Positions 45,264 through 54,148 of a stretch of DNA of 64,000 nucleotides are shown piece after piece (within the stretch, counting starts at the first letter, position 1; the number at the start of each line of letters is the position of its first letter). The notes under the pieces were generated by a model. The model saw nothing but the letters and a program-made list of their open reading frames with translations. It was not told the DNA's origin and ran no database searches. Both the position numbers and the translations under genes were made by a program. The stretch comes from Thalassotalea algicola (GTDB taxonomy: Bacteria > Pseudomonadota > Gammaproteobacteria > Enterobacterales > Alteromonadaceae): positions 372,001-436,000 of the forward strand of contig NZ_JABBXH010000001.1 of NCBI RefSeq assembly GCF_012932965.1, written 5' to 3'.

Positions 45264-45848
45264 TTAAATTGTAATGTCAGGAGCAGATTCCAACACCCCG
45301 ACTTTATTTCGGTTTTCAGCAACAAATTTACTTAATGAAGAAAATTCTTCAAACATTTTTAGTTCTCTAAAACTTGCCCAATCTAATAAACAATAAAGAC
45401 AAATAGCTGGATAATTCCACTGGTCAAAATCCCCCTGCGCCACCTGTTTATCAAGCAATTGGTAAATATTTTCTATACGTTCGTGTTGGATATTGAAAAA
45501 CATAACGTCATCGTTAACATTAAGCCCTGAACGCGTTGATATAAGCAAAGCCACTAGCGAATCGTTGGCTGCGTCAATCAACGTTAAATTGTTTTCTTCT
45601 GCCCATGAAATTGGCGCTAACTCAAATTTATGGCTCAAATAACGGAATATGACTCGAGAATCATAAACACACTCGCTCCCGTCAATAAGTGCAGGCACTT
45701 TTAAGGTAGGGTTATTTTTCTTAAGTATTTCGCGACCGCTTTCAGAAAATATATCTAAATTATCAAATTGATATTCTTGACCTATCAATTCAAAGAGTAA
45801 TCGAATTCTGCGTACATAAGGTGAGGTTGTAGAGCCAAGTAATTGCAT
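45264..45848 (-). CDS. Glutathione S-transferase-family protein
   Basis: A 194-residue protein with a thioredoxin-like N-terminal GST domain (MQLLGSTTSPYVRRIRLLFELIG, then NPTLKVPALIDG and the DSRVIFRYL segment that binds the gamma-glutamyl group) and an all-helical C-terminal part. A Ser-Pro-Tyr sequence near residue 10 is the likely active site. Substrate unknown. AGGAAAC precedes the ATG. Confidence 0.88.
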   Translation of the reverse strand: MQLLGSTTSPYVRRIRLLFELIGQEYQFDNLDIFSESGREILKKNNPTLKVPALIDGSECVYDSRVIFRYLSHKFELAPISWAEENNLTLIDAANDSLVALLISTRSGLNVNDDVMFFNIQHERIENIYQLLDKQVAQGDFDQWNYPAICLYCLLDWASFRELKMFEEFSSLSKFVAENRNKVGVLESAPDITI

Positions 45849-45910
45849 TGTGTTTCCTGAAATAAACCAAATAAAAATAGCCTATCTCAGTTTTTCGTAA
45901 AGTAAAAACA

Positions 45911-45938
45911 AAAAGAGCCACTTTAAAGCGGCTCTTTT
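45911..45938 (-). terminator. Terminator after the acyl-CoA dehydrogenase
   Basis: AAAAGAGCC and GGCTCTTTT form a 9-bp stem with a 10-base loop, flanked by A/T runs on both sides; it lies just past the dehydrogenase stop. Confidence 0.83.
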
Positions 45939-45953
45939 CAGCTTTTATAATAT

Positions 45954-47735
45954 CTAAAACAAGTCATCTTCTATATCAAATAGTACGTCACTTGACTGTT
46001 TCGCCGTATTTATCAATGACAATCGACGAGGTAAAATTCGTGCAAAGTAATAACGCGCTGTTTTAATTTTTCCTTGGTAGAAAGCATCGCCTTGTGCAAG
46101 TTTACCTTGCGCAGCTTTTGCCATGCTCGCCCAAATAAAGGCCATTGCGGTGTAACCAAAGACATGTAAATAATCGTTAGCTGCAGTGCCTAATATATTA
46201 ATATCATCAGAGCTACTGGCAATTAGACTATCAGTTAACGATTGCAAGTCGTCTAAAGCAATCTCTAAAGGCTGAATAAACTCACTCATTTCAGCTTCAC
46301 TATTTTCTGCGATAAACGCTTTTACTTCGTCAGCGAATAAAGTAAATAGTGCGCCTTTTGATGCAACAACTTTACGCGCCAATAAATCCATAGCTTGAAT
46401 ACCGTTGGTGCCCTCATAGATTTGCGTAATACGCGTATCACGTACCAACTGCTCTTGACCCCACTCACGAATAAAACCATGACCACCAAACACCTGCTGA
46501 CCAGCAACTGTCGACTCGAAGCCCATATCGGTAAAGAATGCTTTGGCTATTGGTGTTAATAATGCTGCTAGGTTTTCACCTTTTTTCTGAGCATCACCTT
46601 CAGCATAAGTAGATAAATCAAGTTGAAGAGAGATATAAGTAGATAATGCTCGTGAACCTTCTGTGAGTGCTTTCATATTTAAAAGCATACGACGAACATC
46701 ACCATGCACCATTATTGAGTCTGCCGCTTGATCTGGCGACTTAGCACCAGTAAGCGCACGGCCTTGCAGACGATCTTTAGCATATTCCAAGGCATTCTGA
46801 TAAGAACGCTCTGCACTACCAATACCTTGAATACCAACACCAACACGTTCAAAGTTCATCATAGTGAACATGCAAGCTAGGCCTTTATTTACTTCGCCAA
46901 CTAAGTAACCTTTGGCGTCATCAAAATTCATTACACAAGTAGCAGAACCATGAATACCCATCTTGTGTTCGATTGAGCCACAGCTCACACCATTTTCATC
47001 GCCCAAGCTACCATCATCATTGACATTAATTTTAGGTACTAAAAATAATGAAATGCCGCGAGGACCAGCAGGAGCATCTGGCAACTTAGCTAACACTAAA
47101 TGAACAATATTTTCTGCTAAATCGTGCTCACCTGCGGTAATAAAAATTTTATTGCCAGTAATGCGGTAGCTACCGTCTTCTTGAGGAATAGCTTTGGTGC
47201 GAATAATACCTAAATCAGAGCCAGCATGAGACTCAGTAAGACACATGCTACCCGTCCACTCACCGGCAATCATTTTAGTTAAATAGGTTTGTTTTAATTC
47301 TTCACTACCGTGCTTACCTAACGATAAGCCAGCGCCAGCCGACAGGCCTGGATAGAGCGAAAATGAAATATCAGCAGAGCAAAGCATTTCTTCGTGTAAA
47401 GCGGTAATTACTTTTGGCATGCCCATGCCGCCATATTCAGGCAAACCACCAAGGCCTGTCCAGCCACCTTCTACGTAAGTTTGAAAAGCTTCTTTATAGC
47501 CCGGTGCTGTTGTCACTTTACCGTTCTCAAAGCTCACACCTTCTTCATCTCCAACACGAAGCAAAGGGGCTATTTCTTGCTCTGCGATTTTCGCACACTC
47601 TTGCAAAATCGCATCAGCAGTATCACGGTCAACATGATCTGCCAACGCAGGCAATGATTGCCATAACTCATCAGCCTTAAGTACATCATACAAAATAAAG
47701 CTCATGTCTTTTAACGGAACTTGATACTCAGCCAC
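45954..47735 (-). CDS. Acyl-CoA dehydrogenase
   Basis: A 593-residue flavoprotein that introduces the alpha-beta double bond in acyl-CoA during beta-oxidation. Signatures: CLTESHAGSDLG, ITGNKIFITAGEHDL, FGGHGFIREWGQEQLVRDTRITQIYEGTNGIQAMDL with the catalytic Glu of YEGT, and an extra C-terminal domain typical of the 600-residue class. The start is a GTG at 47735 (VAEYQVPLKDMSFIL), with GAGG six bases upstream; this matches family N termini, while the longer frame from 47798 does not. Confidence 0.93.
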   Translation of the reverse strand: MAEYQVPLKDMSFILYDVLKADELWQSLPALADHVDRDTADAILQECAKIAEQEIAPLLRVGDEEGVSFENGKVTTAPGYKEAFQTYVEGGWTGLGGLPEYGGMGMPKVITALHEEMLCSADISFSLYPGLSAGAGLSLGKHGSEELKQTYLTKMIAGEWTGSMCLTESHAGSDLGIIRTKAIPQEDGSYRITGNKIFITAGEHDLAENIVHLVLAKLPDAPAGPRGISLFLVPKINVNDDGSLGDENGVSCGSIEHKMGIHGSATCVMNFDDAKGYLVGEVNKGLACMFTMMNFERVGVGIQGIGSAERSYQNALEYAKDRLQGRALTGAKSPDQAADSIMVHGDVRRMLLNMKALTEGSRALSTYISLQLDLSTYAEGDAQKKGENLAALLTPIAKAFFTDMGFESTVAGQQVFGGHGFIREWGQEQLVRDTRITQIYEGTNGIQAMDLLARKVVASKGALFTLFADEVKAFIAENSEAEMSEFIQPLEIALDDLQSLTDSLIASSSDDINILGTAANDYLHVFGYTAMAFIWASMAKAAQGKLAQGDAFYQGKIKTARYYFARILPRRLSLINTAKQSSDVLFDIEDDLF

Positions 47736-47902
47736 ACTACACCTCAAAAAATTAAACAGGCAATTTAAACATGCGTTTAAATATAGTGGATTAGCCAAGA
47801 AAGTAAAGTGCTAAAAGTCAAAAACTGTTATTTCCAGTTTCACAGGAAAGTTTACAACTTGGTGCAAATCTCTAATTTGCAATGAACTAAAGCGGCTTTT
47901 AG

Positions 47903-47959
47903 TTATGAGGTAGCTTGTGAAAGCAATGCATTTAAATAAAGCTCAGTGATACTATCCAT
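47903..47959 (-). pseudogene. Remnant: N terminus of a second RTX-type gene copy
   Basis: An 18-codon frame MDSITELYLNALLSQATS followed by TAA, with AAAGGAAA just upstream. Its first 16 residues match those of the gene starting at 48665 at 15 positions. Nothing recognisable of the protein follows, so this is a truncated duplicate. Confidence 0.75.
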
Positions 47960-47999
47960 TTTCGTTTCCTTTTTATTATTCCGTTTTGTGTATCTGGTT

Positions 48000-48040
48000 T
48001 TATTCTTGGTCAAACATTTAGTCAATTAATGTGGTCTCGT
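48000..48040 (-). pseudogene. Remnant: 3' end of a second copy of the 208-residue membrane protein gene
   Basis: The first 32 bases match the stop-codon end of the gene at 48704 (28 of 32 identical), including the stop and the following bases, but in-frame stops have entered. It stands about 40 bases before the N-terminal RTX remnant, just as in the better-preserved copy. Confidence 0.72.
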
Positions 48041-48061
48041 AGGTTATATTATTTCCAATAA

Positions 48062-48092
48062 AAAAGGGCCCACCATTTAAGAGTGCCCTTTT
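48062..48092 (-). terminator. Hairpin after the RTX fragment
   Basis: AAAAGGGC and GCCCTTTT form an 8-bp stem with a 15-base loop, followed on the minus strand by a T/A-rich stretch. It lies 27 bases past the stop of the RTX-like frame. Confidence 0.6.
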
Positions 48093-48118
48093 AGATTAAA
48101 GTAAAGGTACTAATTTAT

Positions 48119-48665
48119 TTAGATTAATGCCTCATTGTCTATTGGAGTAACAATTAACGCTCGCTTATCAAGCGTAAAGTCAAGTTCATCCGATGAATCA
48201 TCAAAACTAGAAAATGATTGGATTAATAAACCAAGTGCTGCATCAGTATCTACGTCGTTGCTTTGACCTTCAACTTCTATACTCGTTAGCATTTGACTAC
48301 TTCCCCATACCGTACCATCAGCAAATTCAATATTTTCAAGCCTAGTGTGATCGTAATTGATATACCAATTCTTAAAAGTGATCACTTCACCATCTGGCAT
48401 GGTGATTAACATGTCTGTTTCGTTTGCCGTCAGCGTAATGTTGTCTGCCGTGATACCTTCGCCTAAACGTAACGTGTTATTTCCTTCTCTATCATTGATA
48501 ACATCGCTGCCTATACTCAGCCTGTGCTTGTGTTAGCCCATCGTCTTTAAGCTCTATCTTTAGCTTGTTAATTAGGTCTTGGTCAGTCATGCCCGGCTCT
48601 AAGCCATTTGCATATGCAGCTTGTGACAGAAGTGCGTTTAAATAAAGTTCAGTAATATTATCCAT
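48119..48665 (-). pseudogene. Broken RTX-type calcium-binding protein gene
   Basis: The gene starts with AAGGAG and an ATG at 48665 and reads MDNITELYLNALLSQAAYAN onward for 57 codons to a TGA at 48492-48494. In the +1 frame, from about 48530, a C-terminal RTX part continues: GSDVINDREGNNTLRLGEGI, then ITMPDGEVITFKNWY and IEFADGTVWGSSQ, ending at 48119. These last segments match the domain that follows hemolysin-type calcium-binding repeats. The full protein family is usually many hundreds of residues, so a deletion with frameshift near 48515-48530 has removed the middle. The C-terminal frame alone is 97 residues from 48412. Such proteins are normally exported by type I secretion. Confidence 0.8.
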
Positions 48666-48703
48666 AGGTGCTCCTTGCGATGTTCCTTTATATATATTTT
48701 GTT

Positions 48704-49330
48704 TTATTCTTGATCAAATATTGCGTCAATTAATGCAGCACGATCATAATTATAAAAACTCCCGCTATTATCGTAATATCGAGGACAGCTAGTTCCTGAA
48801 TTGGCACCCTCATTTGCAAACCTGTCAAGCCAACCATGTCTATTCCTTATTTCTACGGCTTTGCCCAGTAACGTACCATCGACTTTACGTCGGACACTTG
48901 CTTCATATTTAAAAATTGGACCAATAGGAAAAATTGTCGTCTTAATTAAATAGCGATAGTCATATAGTCTGTTAAATTTTTGCTCATCAATCAGTTTACT
49001 TTCCTCATCAATTAGCAAAGAAGATCTTATTTTACTGCGTTCTTTTGAAGTTTTAGGGGGCGGTAACAGCATATCTCGTGGCAGTTCAATACGCTCATAT
49101 ACATGTAAGCCGACAAGCTCTTTATCAGAGCAGTAATAATTAAATACCATCGAAGAAAGGTGACGGTCTCCCATAAAAATTAAGTAATAAATTACGGTAA
49201 ATATGGCAAAAGCTTTACCTGTGCCACTGTTTTTATTGACCCATTTACGTAAACAAAATCGAGTCAAAAAAGTACCTGCAATCCAAAACAGAAAAAAAAC
49301 AACTAGATAGATTATTATCCCTATAACCAT
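48704..49330 (-). CDS. Unknown membrane protein paired with the RTX gene
   Basis: A 208-residue protein with two N-terminal membrane helices (about residues 3-24 and 38-54), a GDRHLSS segment right after the second helix, then a hydrophilic domain of about 150 residues with a cysteine in FNYYCSD and another in GTSCPRYY. I do not recognise the family with certainty. It sits 38 bases upstream of the broken RTX gene on the same strand, and the pair is duplicated (remnant at 48000-48040). A partner or immunity function for the secreted protein is a guess from that linkage. Confidence 0.7.
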   Translation of the reverse strand: MVIGIIIYLVVFFLFWIAGTFLTRFCLRKWVNKNSGTGKAFAIFTVIYYLIFMGDRHLSSMVFNYYCSDKELVGLHVYERIELPRDMLLPPPKTSKERSKIRSSLLIDEESKLIDEQKFNRLYDYRYLIKTTIFPIGPIFKYEASVRRKVDGTLLGKAVEIRNRHGWLDRFANEGANSGTSCPRYYDNSGSFYNYDRAALIDAIFDQE

Positions 49331-49766
49331 TACTTCACTTCCTTAAATTTTCTTAACCCGTTAAGAGATTTCATAAACAAAATCGTTACCTTGCTCATTT
49401 ACTAACGCCACGCACTAGAGACGCAAGTAAAAATCCAATTAATCGCCGTATCCCGATTTAAGCTCAACCATCACTGACACATTTGCTTATGTTGTACAGG
49501 CTTGCCATCGATATTCATTTGCTCGGTTTACATTTAGGTCAATTTCAAAATTAGCTGGATTTTTAAGGTGTAGAATACCCCTTAAGTGGAAGACAAGAAA
49601 TGCCTTAAATGGACAAAATTATTCAACTACTCGCTTTTATTAGCCTTAGCTTAATATCCCAATTTCATTCTTAACCGGAAACAACAAAACTAAGCCTTTT
49701 TGGTAGTTAAAGGTAAATCAGGGTATAGTGAAAGTGACTAACGCTTTATGTATTTAGGATTGATTC
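49331..49766. other. Gene-poor stretch with possible coding remnants
   Basis: No intact gene in about 435 bases. On the minus strand a 43-codon open stretch ends at 49487 with NPANFEIDLNVNRANEYRWQ and reads like protein but has no start; a second short one ends near 49365 (ALVNEQGNDFVYEIS). On the plus strand MDKIIQLLAFISLSLISQFH followed by a stop (49609-49674) looks like a beheaded signal peptide. These suggest decayed genes next to the RTX remnants. Confidence 0.4.
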
Positions 49767-50708
49767 GTGAAAAAGATTCTCCAAGTATTAGTAGCTTACG
49801 TACTACTCTTACCTACTTGGGTTAATGCGCAGCAACTTGATTTTAAAAAGGTTGATTTAGGCGACAGCTATCAATTTGTTTACCAGTGGTTAGATATCAA
49901 TAAAGCTAACCAAAGCCTAACCTTTACCTTACCTAAAAAAGGCTTGTTCTCACCATTTAGGCATTTTAGGGAATATAAACCTGAATTCGCTACTCGTTAT
50001 GTTCAAAAGAGAATCAAACAATCACTAAAGGCGGATCCAATTAGAAATGCAAATATCGAATTTGATACAGCGTTTAAGCAACTCAGTATAAAAAGCCGTG
50101 ATCCTGAGGTAATTGCCAACGCAAAAAAGCGAATTGCAGAAGAAGAACAAAGTCATTTTAACGCATATCTCGAACAACAGTATTACCATCAATTTACCGA
50201 TCATAGCAATGCACAAGGCATAAAGCCTGATCATATCCGAATCGCCCAAGACTCTGTTGCAGTACTCGCACCTACAAAAGATATTATTTTGAAAATAGTT
50301 AACTTCAAAAATATTCGAAGAGTAACAAACTATGTCTTAGGCTTTGTGCAAAGTATCCCCTACTCAGCGTTAGAGTCACGTTTAACCTCATCGGGCGCAG
50401 GTTTTAACGTGCCAACTAAAGTATTGTGGGAAAACCAAGGTGACTGCGATAGCAAAATGACGCTAACTGTCGCTTTGCTAAGGGCGTTAATGCCGAGAAT
50501 AAAAATGGTAATGGTGTATATCGATAACCATGCCTTTATCGGAATTGATGTGTTACCCGAAGGTGATGACATTAATATTCAATTCCAAGGAAGAACCTTT
50601 GTGTTAGCCGATCCGACAGGTCCTGTACAGCTGAATCTTGGTGATTTAACTTTTGATTCTGAACAAGCGATTTTATCTAACCATTACGTGGCTGAGCTAT
50701 TTGAATAG
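49767..50708 (+). CDS. Exported transglutaminase-like cysteine protein
   Basis: A 313-residue protein with a signal peptide (cleavage after WVNA). The catalytic triad pattern of the transglutaminase-like fold is present: Cys227 in NQGDCDSKMT, His255 in YIDNHAFIGID and Asp in LADPTGP near residue 276. The N-terminal half is a distinct domain rich in Lys, Arg and aromatic residues with no motif I can name. A periplasmic peptidase or amide-processing role is likely. It converges with the hybrid kinase (7-base gap). Confidence 0.78.
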   Translation: MKKILQVLVAYVLLLPTWVNAQQLDFKKVDLGDSYQFVYQWLDINKANQSLTFTLPKKGLFSPFRHFREYKPEFATRYVQKRIKQSLKADPIRNANIEFDTAFKQLSIKSRDPEVIANAKKRIAEEEQSHFNAYLEQQYYHQFTDHSNAQGIKPDHIRIAQDSVAVLAPTKDIILKIVNFKNIRRVTNYVLGFVQSIPYSALESRLTSSGAGFNVPTKVLWENQGDCDSKMTLTVALLRALMPRIKMVMVYIDNHAFIGIDVLPEGDDINIQFQGRTFVLADPTGPVQLNLGDLTFDSEQAILSNHYVAELFE

Positions 50709-50715
50709 CTAAACA

Positions 50716-53700
50716 TTAATTCACTGTCGCTTGTTTCAACATCTTTAAAATGCTCGCGGAAAGCACTTCTGCACTTACCGGTTTTGCAACGTGTAGATTC
50801 ATTCCTGCGTCAAAACTCGCTTTCTTATCTTCTGCTCTAGCATGTGCCGTCATCGCAATAATTGGCAAATCTGCATATAGCTGTTGCTCTCTTATCTTTT
50901 TGCTTGCTGTTAATCCATCCATTACTGGCATCTGAATATCCATCAATACAACATCAACATCGTTTTTGGTTAATTGCTCAATCGCAACTGCGCCATTTTC
51001 AGCAATAATAACCTGGGCTCCCATCGAAAATAGCAACTCTTGCGCAACCATTTGGTTAACTAAATTATCTTCAACCAAAAGTACAGAGACATCTTTAAGA
51101 CTTCCTGCAAGTGGCGATGGTTTTTCTGTTTTCTCTTCGCTTTTACTGTTGGCGATTTGCGGTGTGTCACTAACCGTTTCCTTCGTGGCAGCTAGCAATA
51201 AATGTTGATTAATTTTACTTAGCGTAAAACGATACAACGGAATATCAAACAGTAAATATGGCGCTACCAACTGTGGCAATTGATTAACAATTTTCTCTGA
51301 AATTGTCGTCATAATGGGCTGGCATATACCAATTAACACAATGTCATTTAAGACCTTTTCAACACTCGATATCGATAAGTCGTTATTGGTTAAGTAGTCG
51401 CCATCTACAAGTAAAACTACGTCACCAGAAATGTTCAGTTGCTCTAGCGCAGCGATACTCTCGGCTGCTTGATAATGCCAATGATAAGCACTAACAGACG
51501 CTTCAAGCGACTTCGAAAACTCACAACCTAAGGTGACAATGGTTATATTCTCTACTCGATTTTGTATCTGCTTTTCTACTTGTCTAACAGGAATAACAAA
51601 GCTGAATTCACTACCTGTGTCAGGCGATGAGTTCACCTTAATTTCACCACCAAATAACTGCACAATTTGTTGGCTAATTGACAAGCCAAGACCAGAACCA
51701 CCATATTCTCGTGTCATTGACTCATCAGCTTGATTAAAGGCATCAAATAGCAGTGCTTGCTTTTCTTTCGCAATACCAATACCTGAATCTGCAACAGCAA
51801 ACTTTAAAATCGCATTGTTATCATCTTGTGCGGTCGAGTTAATGGTTAAGCGAACACTGCCTTGATGGGTAAATTTAATTGCATTATTAACTAAGTTAGT
51901 AAGTACTTGCGTTAACCGCATCTCATCAATATTAACCAGTTCAGGTACTTGTGCATCAATATCAACTTCTAACGACAAACCTTTTTTATACGCATTTAGC
52001 GTATTTAGCTGTAATACTCTATCGACTATGCCATCGAGTTTCGCGCTACCAAAGTTCAACCTTAATTTACCTGCTTCAATTTTAGATAAATCGAGCAATT
52101 CATCTATTAAATGCAATAACGCTGCAGACGCGCCTTGCGCATTCGCTAAATACTGTTGTTGAAATGCACTCAATGACGTTTTAGCCATAAGCGCCATCAT
52201 GCCTTGAATGGCATTAATTGGTGTTCGAATTTCGTGGCTCATATTAGCCAAAAATTGGCTTTTAGCTTTATTTGCTTGTTCAGCTTGTTCTTTTGCATTT
52301 TGAAGAGCCGACTGCACAGCGAACTGAACCGACACGTCACGCAATATAACTATTGAGCCCAAAGAGCTGCCCGATTCGTTGTAAAACCTGGTACAGAACA
52401 CTTCAAACGTATCGCCGCTAGTTTCAATGGTTTGTTGGTAGCCTAATGATGTTTGCTCTTCTGGCAGATCATTAAATTTTAATAACATTTGTTGAATGGG
52501 AACAGGCAACAGTTTGGTGACTTCTTTGCCTTGCATGTTCGCTTCAGTTTCCCCTATGTATTGCTCAAATGATTTATTACAACCAGTGAGTTTGTTTTGG
52601 CTGTCATTAAATATAATAAATTCGGGAATACCGTTTATTACCGAGCGCAATAATACATATGCTCTGTGATGTTGTTCACTTCGCTCAATCAAGGCCTGTG
52701 TTTTTTCAGCTACCCTGCTATCTAACGCTGCATTTTGCTCTTTTAACTGCTGCATTAAGCTTCGGTTTTGCCCAAAAATGTTTTCGACCAATTGGAACCA
52801 AGGTAGCCATTCAATAGTAGGTTTGATTTTTCCTGGATCACCTTCCGCGCAATGTTCTATATGACTAATAAACTCTGATGCCGGCTTAATAAAGGTTTTA
52901 CGGGTCATAACATAAACCAAGGCAAGAAATGCAGCTAGGCCAACGACAAACATCAAAATTGAAAAAATAAACCTATTTTTCAAGTTAGCATTAAAGTCAT
53001 TGTATGGCTGGTATTTAATTAAGCTCCAACCATTAATATCCAATTGATATTTTTGTATCAACCAATCGCGATAAATTAGATTATCAGCAAAATTTCTTAA
53101 CTGTATTTGCGATAAACTTTTTAACGCCTCGGGAACTATGTCTTGCCATTTATCATTAATCTTTAACTCAGCTTCACCTAATGATTTATGAACCAGAGCA
53201 CTGCCTTGTTCATTTAATAATACGTAACCATGCAACTCACTATTCACGTCTGGCAGCTTACGTTGCAAACTTGCTAAATCAACATCAATAACCAATGCAC
53301 CTTTAAAAGTTTGATTAAAAAACACTCCTGTTCCAATTGATGCTTTAACGCCCTTCCCCGCTGTATCGTGATATGGCTGCGACCAAACAAATCGTTTACC
53401 GTCTAAATTGTCTTGTCGTACTTGCCATAAATAAGATTCATTTAGCATGCTGTCAGAATATCGCCATGCATTGCGGCTAATCCAAGGATAAATATTAATG
53501 AATCGACTCAGTGATATGTAATAAAACCAAGTAGCATCAGGGTTGTTATTCGCACCTGTAACAAATGCCGGTGTAAGTGCATTAGCCATAGTAATTTCAC
53601 GCCACATGTCTGTGCTAAATTCACTAACCTTTCCTCGGCCAGTTATATTGCCCCTAAGCTTTTTTTGTCTAACGCCCCCACGCTGGCTCACTTTCAAATA

Positions 53701-54003
53701 AAAACTGTCATCTTCTTGCACTAACAAAGGAGCTGACGCAAATAAGTCATCTGGATGAGTTAAAGAGTATTCTGCAAATTGCTGCAATCCCTGTAAGGTT
53801 TGCTGGCTTCGCTCCAAGCTGTTGCTAATGATATTTGCTTGCTCACCTAGTTCAACAATCTCATTAGTCAGTTGCTGTTCTAATTCAAAGTGATAGCGAT
53901 AAAAAGCAATTGCGGATGCAATCAAAAGTAAAGCAACAAACAACACAAAAACCGCGATGTTATAGCGGCTAAATAAATTGACCTTAGATATTCCTCGATT
54001 CAC
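50716..54003 (-). CDS. Hybrid sensor histidine kinase with periplasmic sensor, PAS and receiver
   Basis: A 1095-residue kinase: membrane helix (15-33), a long periplasmic Cache-like sensor (about 35-325), second helix (about 335-357), a linker, a PAS domain (about 450-560), HisKA with phospho-His in NMSHEIRTPINAI near residue 590, HATPase with NLVNNAIKF, DSGIGI and GGSGLGLSI, a middle region (about 835-950) that looks like a receiver lacking conserved acids, and a C-terminal receiver with phospho-Asp in VVLMDIQMPVMDG near 1021. There is no Hpt domain, so a separate Hpt is needed for relay. The start is GTG without a clear Shine-Dalgarno. Confidence 0.93.
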   Translation of the reverse strand: MNRGISKVNLFSRYNIAVFVLFVALLLIASAIAFYRYHFELEQQLTNEIVELGEQANIISNSLERSQQTLQGLQQFAEYSLTHPDDLFASAPLLVQEDDSFYLKVSQRGGVRQKKLRGNITGRGKVSEFSTDMWREITMANALTPAFVTGANNNPDATWFYYISLSRFINIYPWISRNAWRYSDSMLNESYLWQVRQDNLDGKRFVWSQPYHDTAGKGVKASIGTGVFFNQTFKGALVIDVDLASLQRKLPDVNSELHGYVLLNEQGSALVHKSLGEAELKINDKWQDIVPEALKSLSQIQLRNFADNLIYRDWLIQKYQLDINGWSLIKYQPYNDFNANLKNRFIFSILMFVVGLAAFLALVYVMTRKTFIKPASEFISHIEHCAEGDPGKIKPTIEWLPWFQLVENIFGQNRSLMQQLKEQNAALDSRVAEKTQALIERSEQHHRAYVLLRSVINGIPEFIIFNDSQNKLTGCNKSFEQYIGETEANMQGKEVTKLLPVPIQQMLLKFNDLPEEQTSLGYQQTIETSGDTFEVFCTRFYNESGSSLGSIVILRDVSVQFAVQSALQNAKEQAEQANKAKSQFLANMSHEIRTPINAIQGMMALMAKTSLSAFQQQYLANAQGASAALLHLIDELLDLSKIEAGKLRLNFGSAKLDGIVDRVLQLNTLNAYKKGLSLEVDIDAQVPELVNIDEMRLTQVLTNLVNNAIKFTHQGSVRLTINSTAQDDNNAILKFAVADSGIGIAKEKQALLFDAFNQADESMTREYGGSGLGLSISQQIVQLFGGEIKVNSSPDTGSEFSFVIPVRQVEKQIQNRVENITIVTLGCEFSKSLEASVSAYHWHYQAAESIAALEQLNISGDVVLLVDGDYLTNNDLSISSVEKVLNDIVLIGICQPIMTTISEKIVNQLPQLVAPYLLFDIPLYRFTLSKINQHLLLAATKETVSDTPQIANSKSEEKTEKPSPLAGSLKDVSVLLVEDNLVNQMVAQELLFSMGAQVIIAENGAVAIEQLTKNDVDVVLMDIQMPVMDGLTASKKIREQQLYADLPIIAMTAHARAEDKKASFDAGMNLHVAKPVSAEVLSASILKMLKQATVN

Positions 54004-54058
54004 TGCAGCGTTGTTACTTTTATCAAAACGTGAAATTTAATTGCTAAGAAGATTAACA

Positions 54059-54098
54059 TAAAAAAAGAAAGCAACTAAATCTACTTAGCCGCTTTCTT
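54059..54098 (-). terminator. Terminator after phoH
   Basis: AAGAAAGC and GCTTTCTT pair across an 18-base loop that itself has TAA/TTA pairing; on the minus strand a T run follows. It lies 50 bases past the PhoH stop. Confidence 0.65.
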
Positions 54099-54148
54099 AG
54101 TTGGATAGTTATATCGTTAACTTAAATCGTATTTAAGCACTTAATCAA

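Noticed and set aside
48492-48665. Programmed frameshift joining the two parts of the RTX gene
   Set aside because: No slippery sequence is seen at the junction, and the joined product of about 180 residues would lack the repeat body of the family, so a deletion is the simpler explanation.
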